Below are positions 40,990 to 49,596 of a stretch of 64,000 bases of DNA, in pieces; position 1 is the first letter of the stretch, and every line of letters starts with the position of its first letter. Made by a program: the position numbers and the translations under genes. The stretch lies in NCBI RefSeq assembly GCF_000284335.1, contig NC_017096.1, positions 372,001-436,000 on the forward strand, in the 5' to 3' direction. Source of the DNA: Caldisericum exile AZM16c01 (lineage in GTDB: Bacteria; Caldisericota; Caldisericia; Caldisericales; Caldisericaceae). The notes under the pieces are model-generated. The model was given only the letters and a program-made list of their open reading frames with translations, was not told where the DNA came from and made no database searches.

Positions 40990-41376
40990 ATGGCGTATAA
41001 AGTTTTGGAAGGTCTTTATTACTCAAAAAATGACGAGTGGGTAAAGGTTGAAGGCGATGTTGCAACGGTTGGTATCACCGATTACGCACAAGACAAATTA
41101 GGCGATGTTGTCTATGTAGGTGAGGCAAATGTCGGAAAAAAAGTCAAAAAAGAAGATGCGGTTATTACTGTTGAATCAGTAAAAGCTGCTTCAGACATAT
41201 ACGCACCAGTTTCGGGGGAAATTGTTGAGGTAAATAAAGAAGTTATTTCGGATCCTTCACTTCTCAATAAAGATCCCTATGGTGTAGGGTGGCTTTTTAA
41301 AATTAAAATCGAAAATCCTGAAGAATTAAAAGATTTAATGGATGCAAAAGGATACGAAGAATATAGAAAAGAATAA
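40990..41376 (+). CDS. gcvH: Glycine cleavage system H protein
   Basis: Lipoyl carrier that moves the aminomethyl group between P, T and L proteins. The lipoylated lysine is K65 in ESVKAASDI, within the classic hairpin; GEIVEVNKEV and PYGVGWLFKIK follow. 128 residues is typical. Strong AAGGAGGT ribosome site. First of three adjacent gcv genes. A separate LbpA-type lipoate carrier of sulfur metabolism is an alternative, but the gcvP neighbours make GcvH far more likely. Confidence 0.95.
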   Translation: MAYKVLEGLYYSKNDEWVKVEGDVATVGITDYAQDKLGDVVYVGEANVGKKVKKEDAVITVESVKAASDIYAPVSGEIVEVNKEVISDPSLLNKDPYGVGWLFKIKIENPEELKDLMDAKGYEEYRKE

Positions 41377-41379
41377 CCT

Positions 41380-42714
41380 ATGAGATACATTTCCAACACA
41401 AAAGAACAACTGGAGGAAATGCTTAAAGAAATTGGTGTTTCCTCCTTTGAAGACCTAATAAGGGATATTCCCCAAGATTTACGATATAAAAGCAATCTAA
41501 AAGTAAAAGGGCCATTATCTGAGGAAGAATTGATCTCTTATATAAAGAGTATAGAGCAAGAAAACGCAGATTTTGCATTATTAAAGCCATTGGTTGGTGC
41601 AGGTGCATACAAGCACTTTGTGCCCTCAGTTATTAAAACAATCCTATCAAGAGAAGAGTTCTATACTGCATATACCCCTTATCAACCAGAACTTGCCCAG
41701 GGAACGCTTCAAACGATGTTTGAGGTGCAAACGCATTTATCAAGACTTACAGGATTTGATGCAATTGTGCCTTCAATCTACGATGGTGCATCTGCAACAG
41801 CGGAAGCAGTGTTAATGACAATGCGACTTTCAGGGAAAAATCGTATTGTTATTTCTAAGTTGCTTCACCCCCAATATATTGAGACAATTAAAACCTATGT
41901 TGCACCTCATAAAACCGAAATCGTTGAAATTCCATACAATGATAATCTCACAGATATAAATGCTGTTAAGGATCTAATGAATAACGATACAGCAGTTCTT
42001 GTGATTCAGAGCCCAAATTTCTTTGGCGGTATTGAGGATGTTGAGGCATTTTCCAAATTAGCACATGAGTATGGTGCTCTTTCCTTACAGGTTGTTGTCG
42101 AGAGTTTGAGCCTTGCTCTCCTTAAATCACCAAAAGATTTAGGTGTTGATATTGTATCAGGCGAAGCACAGTCGTTTGGTATTGATCTAAACTTTGGTGG
42201 CCCATATAACGGATATCTTGCTACAAAAATGGATTTTGTTCGTCAACTTCCTGGAAGAATTGCAGGCGAGACTGTTGATAGAAATGGCAAACGTGCCTTT
42301 GTCATGACGTTGCGTTCAAGAGAGCAAGATATAAAGAGAGAAAAGGCTACTTCAAACCTTTGCACAAGTCATAATCTCAACCTATATGCAATTGATGCTT
42401 ATCTATCTCTCTTTGGTAAAGAGGGGCTATACGACTTGGCAACTTATAATGTGAAAGCTTCTCACTATTTAAGATCAAGGCTTTTACAAACGGGACATTT
42501 CAAAGGTGTAGAATATCCTTTCTTTAACGAATTCGTCCTTGAAACAGATCTTGAAGAGAACGTCATGAGTGAAAGATTAAAGAGTATTAACGTGATACCT
42601 CCACTTAAATTAAGCACCTATTTTGAAGGACTTGTAAATTCGTATCTCTTTGCTGTAACCGAAGTCTTTAGTAAAGACGATCTTGATAGAATTGTTGAGG
42701 TTCTGGGAAGGTGA
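41380..42714 (+). CDS. gcvPA: Glycine dehydrogenase (decarboxylating) subunit 1
   Basis: Non-catalytic-lysine half of the split P protein, 444 residues. MRYISNTKEQLEEML opening, TAYTPYQPELAQGTLQTMFE, and DGASATAEAVLM are conserved landmarks; the glycine-rich FGGPYNGYLA and RIAGETVD follow. It pairs with GcvPB to decarboxylate glycine. Three bases after gcvH. Confidence 0.95.
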   Translation: MRYISNTKEQLEEMLKEIGVSSFEDLIRDIPQDLRYKSNLKVKGPLSEEELISYIKSIEQENADFALLKPLVGAGAYKHFVPSVIKTILSREEFYTAYTPYQPELAQGTLQTMFEVQTHLSRLTGFDAIVPSIYDGASATAEAVLMTMRLSGKNRIVISKLLHPQYIETIKTYVAPHKTEIVEIPYNDNLTDINAVKDLMNNDTAVLVIQSPNFFGGIEDVEAFSKLAHEYGALSLQVVVESLSLALLKSPKDLGVDIVSGEAQSFGIDLNFGGPYNGYLATKMDFVRQLPGRIAGETVDRNGKRAFVMTLRSREQDIKREKATSNLCTSHNLNLYAIDAYLSLFGKEGLYDLATYNVKASHYLRSRLLQTGHFKGVEYPFFNEFVLETDLEENVMSERLKSINVIPPLKLSTYFEGLVNSYLFAVTEVFSKDDLDRIVEVLGR

Positions 42715-42718
42715 TACA

Positions 42719-44164
42719 ATGAAACTCATATACGAAAAAAGTGTTAAAGGTCGTATTGGTTATTCGTTAAGGAAAGATGAATTTGAGGGTTCAATTGAAG
42801 ATTTTATACCAGAATATGCCCTATCAAAAACGAAAAAAGAACTTCCCGAGGTTTCAGAGGTTGATGTGGTAAGGCACTTTACGAGACTTTCCAAACTCAA
42901 TTACGGTGTTGATGATGGCTTTTATCCTCTTGGAAGTTGCACCATGAAATATAATCCAAAAGTTAACGAATACTTAGCGACACTTGATAATTTTACACAA
43001 GCTCATCCCTTTGCACATATTGAATTTGTACAGGGCAACTTGAGGCTCATGTTTGAACTTGAAGAGGCTCTCAAGGAGATAACGGGAATGGACAGATTTA
43101 CCCTGATGCCTTCAGCTGGTGCACATGGTGAACTTGTGGGTGTCCTTATCATGCGAAAATATTTCGAAGATCAAGGCAAACCCCGAAGCAAAATGCTTAT
43201 ACCTGATTCTGCTCACGGCACGAACCCTGCTTCCTCTGCAATGGCAGGATTTAAGGTTGTTGAAGTAAAATCCAATGCGGTTGGAAATGTAGACCTTGAT
43301 GACCTCAAGGCGAAGATGGATGAAGATACGGCAGGTATCATGCTTACAAATCCTAACACGGTTGGACTCTTTGAGCGTCAAATTCAGGAAATCGCAGAGG
43401 TTGTACATTCAAAAGGTGGCCTTCTTTACTATGATGGTGCAAACCTTAATGCGCTTTTGGGGATAGTACGTCCAGGTGATGCAGGTTTTGATGTAGTGCA
43501 TTTAAACCTTCATAAAACTTTCTCAACACCGCATGGCTCTGGAGGTCCAGGTGCAGGTGCAGTTGGAGTAAAGAAAAATCTTGTTGAATTTCTTCCATCA
43601 CCTTTGGTTTGTAACTGTGGAAAATATTTTGGTCTTGAGGAGCCTCGCAAATCTATTGGTAGGGTAAAGGCATTTTTTGGAAATTTCACAGTGCTTGTGA
43701 AAGCTTATGCGTGGATTCTTTCAATGGGACCACAAGGTTTGAAGGAAGTTTCAGAAACCTCTATAATTAATGCAAATTATGTTCTTGCGAAACTCAAAAA
43801 GTATTATAGACCTGCCTACGACAGATTTTGCATGCACGAGTGTGTATTAACGGGAAGAGATTACAAAGAATACGGGGTTAAAACACTTGATATAGCAAAG
43901 AGATTAATTGATTATGGTTTCCATCCACCAACGATATATTTCCCACACTTTGAACCGTATGCGCAAGAAACAATTATGGTTGAACCAACTGAATCTGAAG
44001 GAAAAGAAACAATTGATGAGTTTATTAATGTAATGATTAAGATTTCAGAAGAAGCTAAGACGAATCCGCAACTTCTAAAGGAAGCACCTCATATAACTTA
44101 TGTTTCAAGACCTGACGAGGTGAAGGCAAACAGAGAGCCAGTTTTAGTGTATAAGGAAAAATGA
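42719..44164 (+). CDS. gcvPB: Glycine dehydrogenase (decarboxylating) subunit 2
   Basis: PLP-binding half of the P protein, 481 residues from ATG 42719, which follows GGAAGGTGAT by a normal distance; an earlier in-frame ATG at 42683 lies within gcvPA. The PLP lysine is K266 in HLNLHKTFSTPHG, and the glycine-rich GSGGPGAGAVGV loop follows. PLGSCTMKYNPK near 70 is the family signature. No gcvT is in the window; the L protein may be LpdA at 15.7 kb. Overlaps argS by 4 bases. Confidence 0.95.
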   Translation: MKLIYEKSVKGRIGYSLRKDEFEGSIEDFIPEYALSKTKKELPEVSEVDVVRHFTRLSKLNYGVDDGFYPLGSCTMKYNPKVNEYLATLDNFTQAHPFAHIEFVQGNLRLMFELEEALKEITGMDRFTLMPSAGAHGELVGVLIMRKYFEDQGKPRSKMLIPDSAHGTNPASSAMAGFKVVEVKSNAVGNVDLDDLKAKMDEDTAGIMLTNPNTVGLFERQIQEIAEVVHSKGGLLYYDGANLNALLGIVRPGDAGFDVVHLNLHKTFSTPHGSGGPGAGAVGVKKNLVEFLPSPLVCNCGKYFGLEEPRKSIGRVKAFFGNFTVLVKAYAWILSMGPQGLKEVSETSIINANYVLAKLKKYYRPAYDRFCMHECVLTGRDYKEYGVKTLDIAKRLIDYGFHPPTIYFPHFEPYAQETIMVEPTESEGKETIDEFINVMIKISEEAKTNPQLLKEAPHITYVSRPDEVKANREPVLVYKEK

Positions 44165-45900
44165 ACATATACAAACTTCAAGGTGAAATTTTAGAGGCAC
44201 TTTCAACGCCTCTCAAAGATATAGAATTTGACGAAGATTTTAAGTTGCTTATTGCACCTTTTAATTTTGGCGACTTTTCGTTGAATATTGCTTTTAAACT
44301 TGCAAAGGTATTTAAGAAATCGCCAAAAGATATCTCAGATGAACTTATAAAATATCTCAATCTTCCGTATTTTGAATCTCTTTCAAATGATCAAGGTTAT
44401 ATTAACATAAGACTTGGGCATTTATTTTACAGGGATTTTCTTAAGGAGCTTCTGGATAAAAAAGACACATATTTCAAAAAAGAACCCAAGTATAAGAAAA
44501 TTCAGGTTGAATTTGTCTCCGCAAATCCGACAGGCCCGTTGCATGTTGGAAACGGCCGAGGTGGAGTAATAGGTGATGTTGTTTCAAATGTCTTGAAGAG
44601 TCGTGGTTTCGAAGTCGAAAAAGAATACTATGTAAATGATGCAGGAAATAAAATGGACCTTTTTGCCCAATCTATAAGATACTGGTATTTGAAAAATTTT
44701 TACATTGAAACGGATTTCCCCGAGGAAGGTTATGCAGGAGACTACATTAAGAGAATTGCAGATGTAATTACAGAAGTTTTTAAAAATAGATTTGTAAATT
44801 ATGATTATAAAAAGCAAATTGAAGTTTTTAAGGTTCTTGGCGAGTATATTCTTCTTGGTGATGCAAATTCTCACATTGAAGAACTCGAAATTCTTAAAAA
44901 AAACTTAAAGTTTGACTTTCCAAGCATTTTGGAATCCTTAAAACTTTTTGGGGTTTATTACGATAACATCTTTTTTGAATCGTCACTTTACGAAGGCAAA
45001 CTTGTAAAAGTTGAAGAGGGTTTAGAACTCCCAGAAAAACTTGCGGAAATTCTAATTCTATTGAAGGAGCGTAATCTATTGTATAAGAAAGATGGTGCTT
45101 GGTGGTTTAAGGCAACTGAGTTTAAAGATGACAAAGACAGAGTGCTTGTAAAGGCTTCAGGCGAGCCTACCTATACACTTACAGATATTGCATATCATGT
45201 AGATAAGTTTAGAAGAGGAAACATAAAGGCAATTGATGTTTGGGGTGCAGACCACTTTGGGCATGTTATAACGATGAAAGCTCTTCTTAATGGAGTTGGC
45301 ATTGGTGGGGATTTCCTTGATGTGATCTTATATCAAATAGTTCACTTCTTTGAAAATGGCTCTGAAGTAATGATGTCAAAACATACTGGGAAGTTTTATC
45401 CTTTAAGTGATCTGGTTCTAAAGATTGGAAAGGATGCGGCTCGTTTCTTTTTCCTTGTGAAGAGTGCAGACACCCATCTTAATTTTGATATTGACCTTGC
45501 ACTTAAACAATCGCTTGATAATCCCGTTTTCTACATTCAGTATACCTTTGCAAGACTTCATAACATAGTTGAAGAAGCAAAGAAAAGAGGCGTTGAATTT
45601 GTCGATTTTGATGCAGTACTTAATGAACCTCTTGAGCCAGTTGAAAGAAAAATTTTTAATAGTATTTTTTACATAAATTCAATTCTTGATGATATTGCGT
45701 TTGACTATTCTATCCATAGGATCCCCAATTTTACTTTGGACCTTGCAAGGGACATAAATTTCTTTTACCAAAATTATAGAGTCCTAAGCGAGGAAAACCC
45801 AAATCTGAGAACAAAGCGGTTCCTTTTGGTGCAGGCATCTTTGGTTGCTTTGGGCTTCATGTTTGACCTTATGGGGATTGAAAAGAAAGAACACATGTAA
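44161..45900 (+). CDS. argS: Arginyl-tRNA synthetase
   Basis: Class I synthetase, 579 residues. The N-terminal Add-1 domain is followed by VEFVSANPTGPLHVGN with the HIGH-equivalent HVGN at 128-131 and NGRGG after it. The KMSKS-equivalent is MMSKHTG near residue 400, and the C-terminal all-helical DALR anticodon domain ends the protein. ATGA overlap with gcvPB. The next gene begins directly after its stop codon. Confidence 0.95.
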   Translation: MNIYKLQGEILEALSTPLKDIEFDEDFKLLIAPFNFGDFSLNIAFKLAKVFKKSPKDISDELIKYLNLPYFESLSNDQGYINIRLGHLFYRDFLKELLDKKDTYFKKEPKYKKIQVEFVSANPTGPLHVGNGRGGVIGDVVSNVLKSRGFEVEKEYYVNDAGNKMDLFAQSIRYWYLKNFYIETDFPEEGYAGDYIKRIADVITEVFKNRFVNYDYKKQIEVFKVLGEYILLGDANSHIEELEILKKNLKFDFPSILESLKLFGVYYDNIFFESSLYEGKLVKVEEGLELPEKLAEILILLKERNLLYKKDGAWWFKATEFKDDKDRVLVKASGEPTYTLTDIAYHVDKFRRGNIKAIDVWGADHFGHVITMKALLNGVGIGGDFLDVILYQIVHFFENGSEVMMSKHTGKFYPLSDLVLKIGKDAARFFFLVKSADTHLNFDIDLALKQSLDNPVFYIQYTFARLHNIVEEAKKRGVEFVDFDAVLNEPLEPVERKIFNSIFYINSILDDIAFDYSIHRIPNFTLDLARDINFFYQNYRVLSEENPNLRTKRFLLVQASLVALGFMFDLMGIEKKEHM

Positions 45901-46815
45901 ATGAGAGTTGCAGCAATTGTTATAACTTACAATAGACATGAACTTTTAAAAGAATGTCTTGATTCAATATTAAGCGGCACTGTTGTTCCTGATGTTATTG
46001 TTGTTGATAATGCCTCAACTGATAACACCCCTGATTTGGTAAAGAATTACCCTGTGAAATATGTGAGGCTTGAGAATAATCTTGGTCCAGCAGGAGGTGC
46101 AGAGGCAGGACAAAGATATGCCTATGAAAATAAATATGATTTTGTGTGGATGCTTGATGATGATGTTGTTGTTTCAAAGGATGCACTTTATGAACTTCTT
46201 CACTATTATGATTTACTTGTAAGGCAGTTTAATAAAATTTTTTTGAGTTCCGTTACTTACGGAGATAAAGAATTTAAGAAGCCTTTCTATAATTTACTTC
46301 GATACGACTTTAGGACAGGCCTTACAAAGAAGATAAGAGATGAAGAATTTCACAGGGATTATTTTGAATATGATATTGCCCCAATGAATGGGCTTTTTAT
46401 TCCAAGAGAGGTATTTGATATAGTCGGCTTTTTCAATGGCAAACTTTGGGGTTGGTATGATGATACTGAATTTGTATTACGTTCTAAGAAAGTAGGTTTC
46501 AGAGGCTTTGCAATCACAAAAAGTAAAATTTATCATCCAATTGAGTATCGAAAACAGGTAAAAATCCTTGGCAAGACTTTTACTATCCTCTCTGGAAGGC
46601 CTTACAGAATGTATCTTGGAACAAGAAATAACATAACTGTCCAAAAAAAATTCCTTAAGCCGTGGAACTTTTATTTTATTTTTCTTCCTGCCTTTATATT
46701 TAAAAGATTTATCTCGATTGTATTCTTTTACGATAATAAGAAAGAATTTCTTAAAAACTTCTTCCGTGGTATAATTGACGGATTGAAAGAGAAATTGGAG
46801 GTGCAGAATGTATAA
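45901..46815 (+). CDS. Family 2 glycosyltransferase (rhamnosyl/galactofuranosyl type)
   Basis: 304 residues. GT-A fold with ITYNRHELLKECLDSIL, VIVVDNASTDNTPD and the metal-binding DDD in WMLDDDVVV; LGPAGGAEAG between them is typical of the GlfT/RfbN-like branch. A pair of basic/hydrophobic stretches at the C-terminus suggests membrane contact. It starts right at the argS stop and opens a six-gene envelope-glycan stretch. The sugar donor is unknown. Confidence 0.85.
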   Translation: MRVAAIVITYNRHELLKECLDSILSGTVVPDVIVVDNASTDNTPDLVKNYPVKYVRLENNLGPAGGAEAGQRYAYENKYDFVWMLDDDVVVSKDALYELLHYYDLLVRQFNKIFLSSVTYGDKEFKKPFYNLLRYDFRTGLTKKIRDEEFHRDYFEYDIAPMNGLFIPREVFDIVGFFNGKLWGWYDDTEFVLRSKKVGFRGFAITKSKIYHPIEYRKQVKILGKTFTILSGRPYRMYLGTRNNITVQKKFLKPWNFYFIFLPAFIFKRFISIVFFYDNKKEFLKNFFRGIIDGLKEKLEVQNV

Positions 46816-47269
46816 AAAAATTTTAATATCTGTTGTATTGGTTATTTTTGTGCTTGCAATTCTTTTAGGACTTTATAAAATCCTCAATCCTAAAAATAAG
46901 GAAGTTTTAGCAAAAGGAAACTATATTGAGGCAACCTTCCTTGCAGAAGCAATTAGACCTGAAACAGCAGACATGATTAAAATCGGAGATACTCTTTATG
47001 ACTCTCAAGGTAAAAAGTGCTTCACTGTAACAGATGTTAAAGTAGTGCCAAGTGAAGCAAAATACGTTTACTATGATCAAAATCTTCTCTATGTGGAGAA
47101 TACTTCTAAACTTAAAGATGTATATATAGTAGCAAAGTCCTTGGACAAAAAATATGCCTGGGCGTATCCGTATGGAAAAGATCTTATAATGGCGGGAGCA
47201 CATCTTGCTCTATATGGCGAAAACTGGAAGTTGTGGGTTACTGTTCTTACGGTTAAAGAAGTAAAGTAA
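46808..47269 (+). CDS. DUF4330-like membrane-anchored protein
   Basis: 153 residues: a short cytoplasmic tip, one membrane helix (about 5-27), then a beta-rich extracytoplasmic domain with ETADMIKIGDTLYDSQGK and a C-terminal LWVTVLTVKEV. This resembles DUF4330 proteins, which have no known function and often occur with polysaccharide genes. It overlaps the glycosyltransferase by 8 bases and is followed after one base by the ligase/polymerase gene, so a helper role in glycan export or assembly is plausible. Confidence 0.6.
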   Translation: MYKKILISVVLVIFVLAILLGLYKILNPKNKEVLAKGNYIEATFLAEAIRPETADMIKIGDTLYDSQGKKCFTVTDVKVVPSEAKYVYYDQNLLYVENTSKLKDVYIVAKSLDKKYAWAYPYGKDLIMAGAHLALYGENWKLWVTVLTVKEVK

Positions 47270-47270
47270 T

Positions 47271-48473
47271 ATGGGAAAAATTAATTCTGCTTTAAGGAGG
47301 ATTTTTTTCTTCCTTATTGCATTTTATCCTTGGATAAATTACATTTTAAGGAAAGTTCCTAAACTTGGAAGCGTTTGGGATGACCTTTTAATTTTAGTAT
47401 TCTTTCTCTTTTCGATTTTTGTAGGCTATAAAAGAATTAAGGATCTTATTGCTCTTCCAAGCGTTTTATTTGCAGTGCTTTTTGCAAGTGTTTCAATTTT
47501 AAGTTTTGTATTTAATAACTATCTTTTCCTTGCCTTTCAACACCAATTTAGACTTCTCCTTGAGCCTTTTTTGGTCTTTATTGCGGTATTTCTCGTTAAG
47601 CCAACAAAAGATGAGATACATTTCTACTTAAAGTCTTTTATTCTTTCTATAGTTATTTTGGGACTTCATGGCATATATCAGTATATTAAAAAGGTGCCTA
47701 CTCCAGCCCAGTGGGTAGATAAAGACCTTGAAAGAACCTCTATTTATACGAGGGCATTTTCAATTGTAGGTTCTCCAAATGTGCTTGCAGGATATCTTGA
47801 ATTGGGCCTTCCTGTTGTTTTCTATTATATTTTTGATAGCAAGAGTTATATTAGGAAAATTTTGTATTTATTTGGCTCCTTTTCAATTATTGGTGGGTTG
47901 CTTTTAACTTTTTCACGTGGTGGATGGCTTGGTGCTTTTGGCTCACTTTTCCTATCGTTTGCGGCAATCTCTCCATTGGTTGCAATAGGTCTTGTTGTCC
48001 TTGGAGTATTTGCCATTTATTCTGTTCCTGTTTTAAGGTTAAGAATTGTTTCCTTGATTGATCCAAGTTACATTCAAAAAAGCCTTGAATCAGGCGGAAG
48101 ACTATTCAGGTGGAAATACGGGGTTGTTAATGGTTTTGAACATCCACTTTTAGGTTCAGGTCTCGGTACTTTTGGAAGTTCTGCAGGGCAGAAGTATGGC
48201 TATTTCTCGTATACTTCGATGGACAGCGTTTATATAAATGTTTTTGCAGAAACAGGTTTCTTAGGTATTGTTTCATTTATCCTATTTGTTTCTTACGGTT
48301 TTGCAAATTTTGTATACAAGTTTTTCTCAAAAAGAAAACTTATTTATCTCTTCCTTGGTGCATCTCTTTTTGCTCTTTTGATACACATTTTTGTTGAAAA
48401 CCTATTTGATGTATGGGGCATAACTCTTAATTTTTGGGTGATTTCTGCTCTCTCTGAGGTTTTGGATGGATAG
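47271..48473 (+). CDS. O-antigen ligase / polymerase-family membrane protein
   Basis: 400 residues with about 11 to 12 hydrophobic helices. The large periplasmic loop has SGGRLFRWKYGVVNGFEHPLLGSGLGTFG, given here as two halves: GGRLFRWKYG and HPLLGSGLGTF, the Wzy_C (WaaL/RfaL/Wzy) signature. LTFSRGGWLGAFGSL is also typical. It joins or polymerises lipid-linked glycans outside the membrane. Which of ligase or polymerase cannot be settled from sequence. Confidence 0.85.
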   Translation: MGKINSALRRIFFFLIAFYPWINYILRKVPKLGSVWDDLLILVFFLFSIFVGYKRIKDLIALPSVLFAVLFASVSILSFVFNNYLFLAFQHQFRLLLEPFLVFIAVFLVKPTKDEIHFYLKSFILSIVILGLHGIYQYIKKVPTPAQWVDKDLERTSIYTRAFSIVGSPNVLAGYLELGLPVVFYYIFDSKSYIRKILYLFGSFSIIGGLLLTFSRGGWLGAFGSLFLSFAAISPLVAIGLVVLGVFAIYSVPVLRLRIVSLIDPSYIQKSLESGGRLFRWKYGVVNGFEHPLLGSGLGTFGSSAGQKYGYFSYTSMDSVYINVFAETGFLGIVSFILFVSYGFANFVYKFFSKRKLIYLFLGASLFALLIHIFVENLFDVWGITLNFWVISALSEVLDG

Positions 48474-49596
48474 AGATATTTTATTTTTATCCTCGAATAG
48501 ATATGGTGACTTTCCTTCACGCAAAACAAGATTTTCAAAATATTTAAGCGAAAATGGTTTTAGGGTAGTGTATGTTGATTCTCCTCACACATATCTTGCT
48601 TATCTTAAAAGTGGCTTTAAAGTGGAAAACAGAGGTAAAATTGAACAAATCTCTCACAATTTTTATGTTTTAAGAAGCTTTCCAATATTTCCATTTTTTA
48701 AAAAATACCGAGTATTTAATAAACTTGATGAAGAAATATATTTTAGAAGCATTGTTTCTTCTTTAAAAGAAATATCTTTTAAACCGTTATTAATTTTTTC
48801 TTATTTACCATTTTTTCCGGAGACAATTATGCACTTCAAAGCAAAGACTATCTATGACTGCGTTGATGACCATGCAAGTTTTGGTGGCCTCGTAAACCGT
48901 CAATTTGTAAATGAACTTGAAAAAAAGATGGTACAAGTTTCAGATATTGTGATTACAACAGGTAACAAATTTCTTAAAGATAAGTTGAGGAAATTTGGGA
49001 AAGACCCAATTCAAATTCCAAATGGCGTTGATTATCCGCTTTTTTCAAAGTGGCTTCAGATAAAGGATACGTTAAAAATCAAAAAACAAATTGTTTATGT
49101 TGGTGCAATTGCTTCATGGTTTGATATTGAGCTTGTCAAATTTCTTTTAGAGACTCTCCCTGATTTTGAGGTTTTATTGATTGGCTTCAATTCCGTTGAT
49201 ATTTCTCAACTTCTTAAAGAGCGTAATATAAAATTTCTTGGGAAATTACCTCAAGATCAATTTGCACCAATACTATGGGAATCCGCAGTTGGAATAATAC
49301 CTTTTAAAATAAATGACCTCACTAAGAATATAGATCCTTTGAAGATATACGAATACCTTGCAGCAGGTGTCCCTGTTGTTTCTACACCTGTAGGTAATGT
49401 AAGTAACCTTCCTGTTTACGTTGCAAGTACAAAAGAGGACTTTGTAGAAAAAATAAAAATTGCAGTTAATGAAGATTCGATTGAGAAGCGCATAAAGAGA
49501 ACTCTTGATGCAAAGGAATATTCATGGGAAAAGAGGTCTCTACAAATTTTAAGAATTGTTGAAGATTTACTTTCGGGGCATTCTCAAGATGGATAA
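48466..49596 (+). CDS. GT-B glycosyltransferase (group 1 type)
   Basis: 376 residues. N-terminal half FLSSNRYGDFPSRKTRFSKY with a Rossmann-like pattern and YDCVDDHASFG (common in sugar transferases with a conserved acidic pair). The C-terminal half has VYVGAIASWFD, ILWESAVGIIPFK and DPLKIYEYLAAGVPVVSTP, the donor-binding GT4-like signature with its EX7E-like region. It overlaps both neighbours. Substrate unknown. Confidence 0.85.
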   Translation: MDRDILFLSSNRYGDFPSRKTRFSKYLSENGFRVVYVDSPHTYLAYLKSGFKVENRGKIEQISHNFYVLRSFPIFPFFKKYRVFNKLDEEIYFRSIVSSLKEISFKPLLIFSYLPFFPETIMHFKAKTIYDCVDDHASFGGLVNRQFVNELEKKMVQVSDIVITTGNKFLKDKLRKFGKDPIQIPNGVDYPLFSKWLQIKDTLKIKKQIVYVGAIASWFDIELVKFLLETLPDFEVLLIGFNSVDISQLLKERNIKFLGKLPQDQFAPILWESAVGIIPFKINDLTKNIDPLKIYEYLAAGVPVVSTPVGNVSNLPVYVASTKEDFVEKIKIAVNEDSIEKRIKRTLDAKEYSWEKRSLQILRIVEDLLSGHSQDG

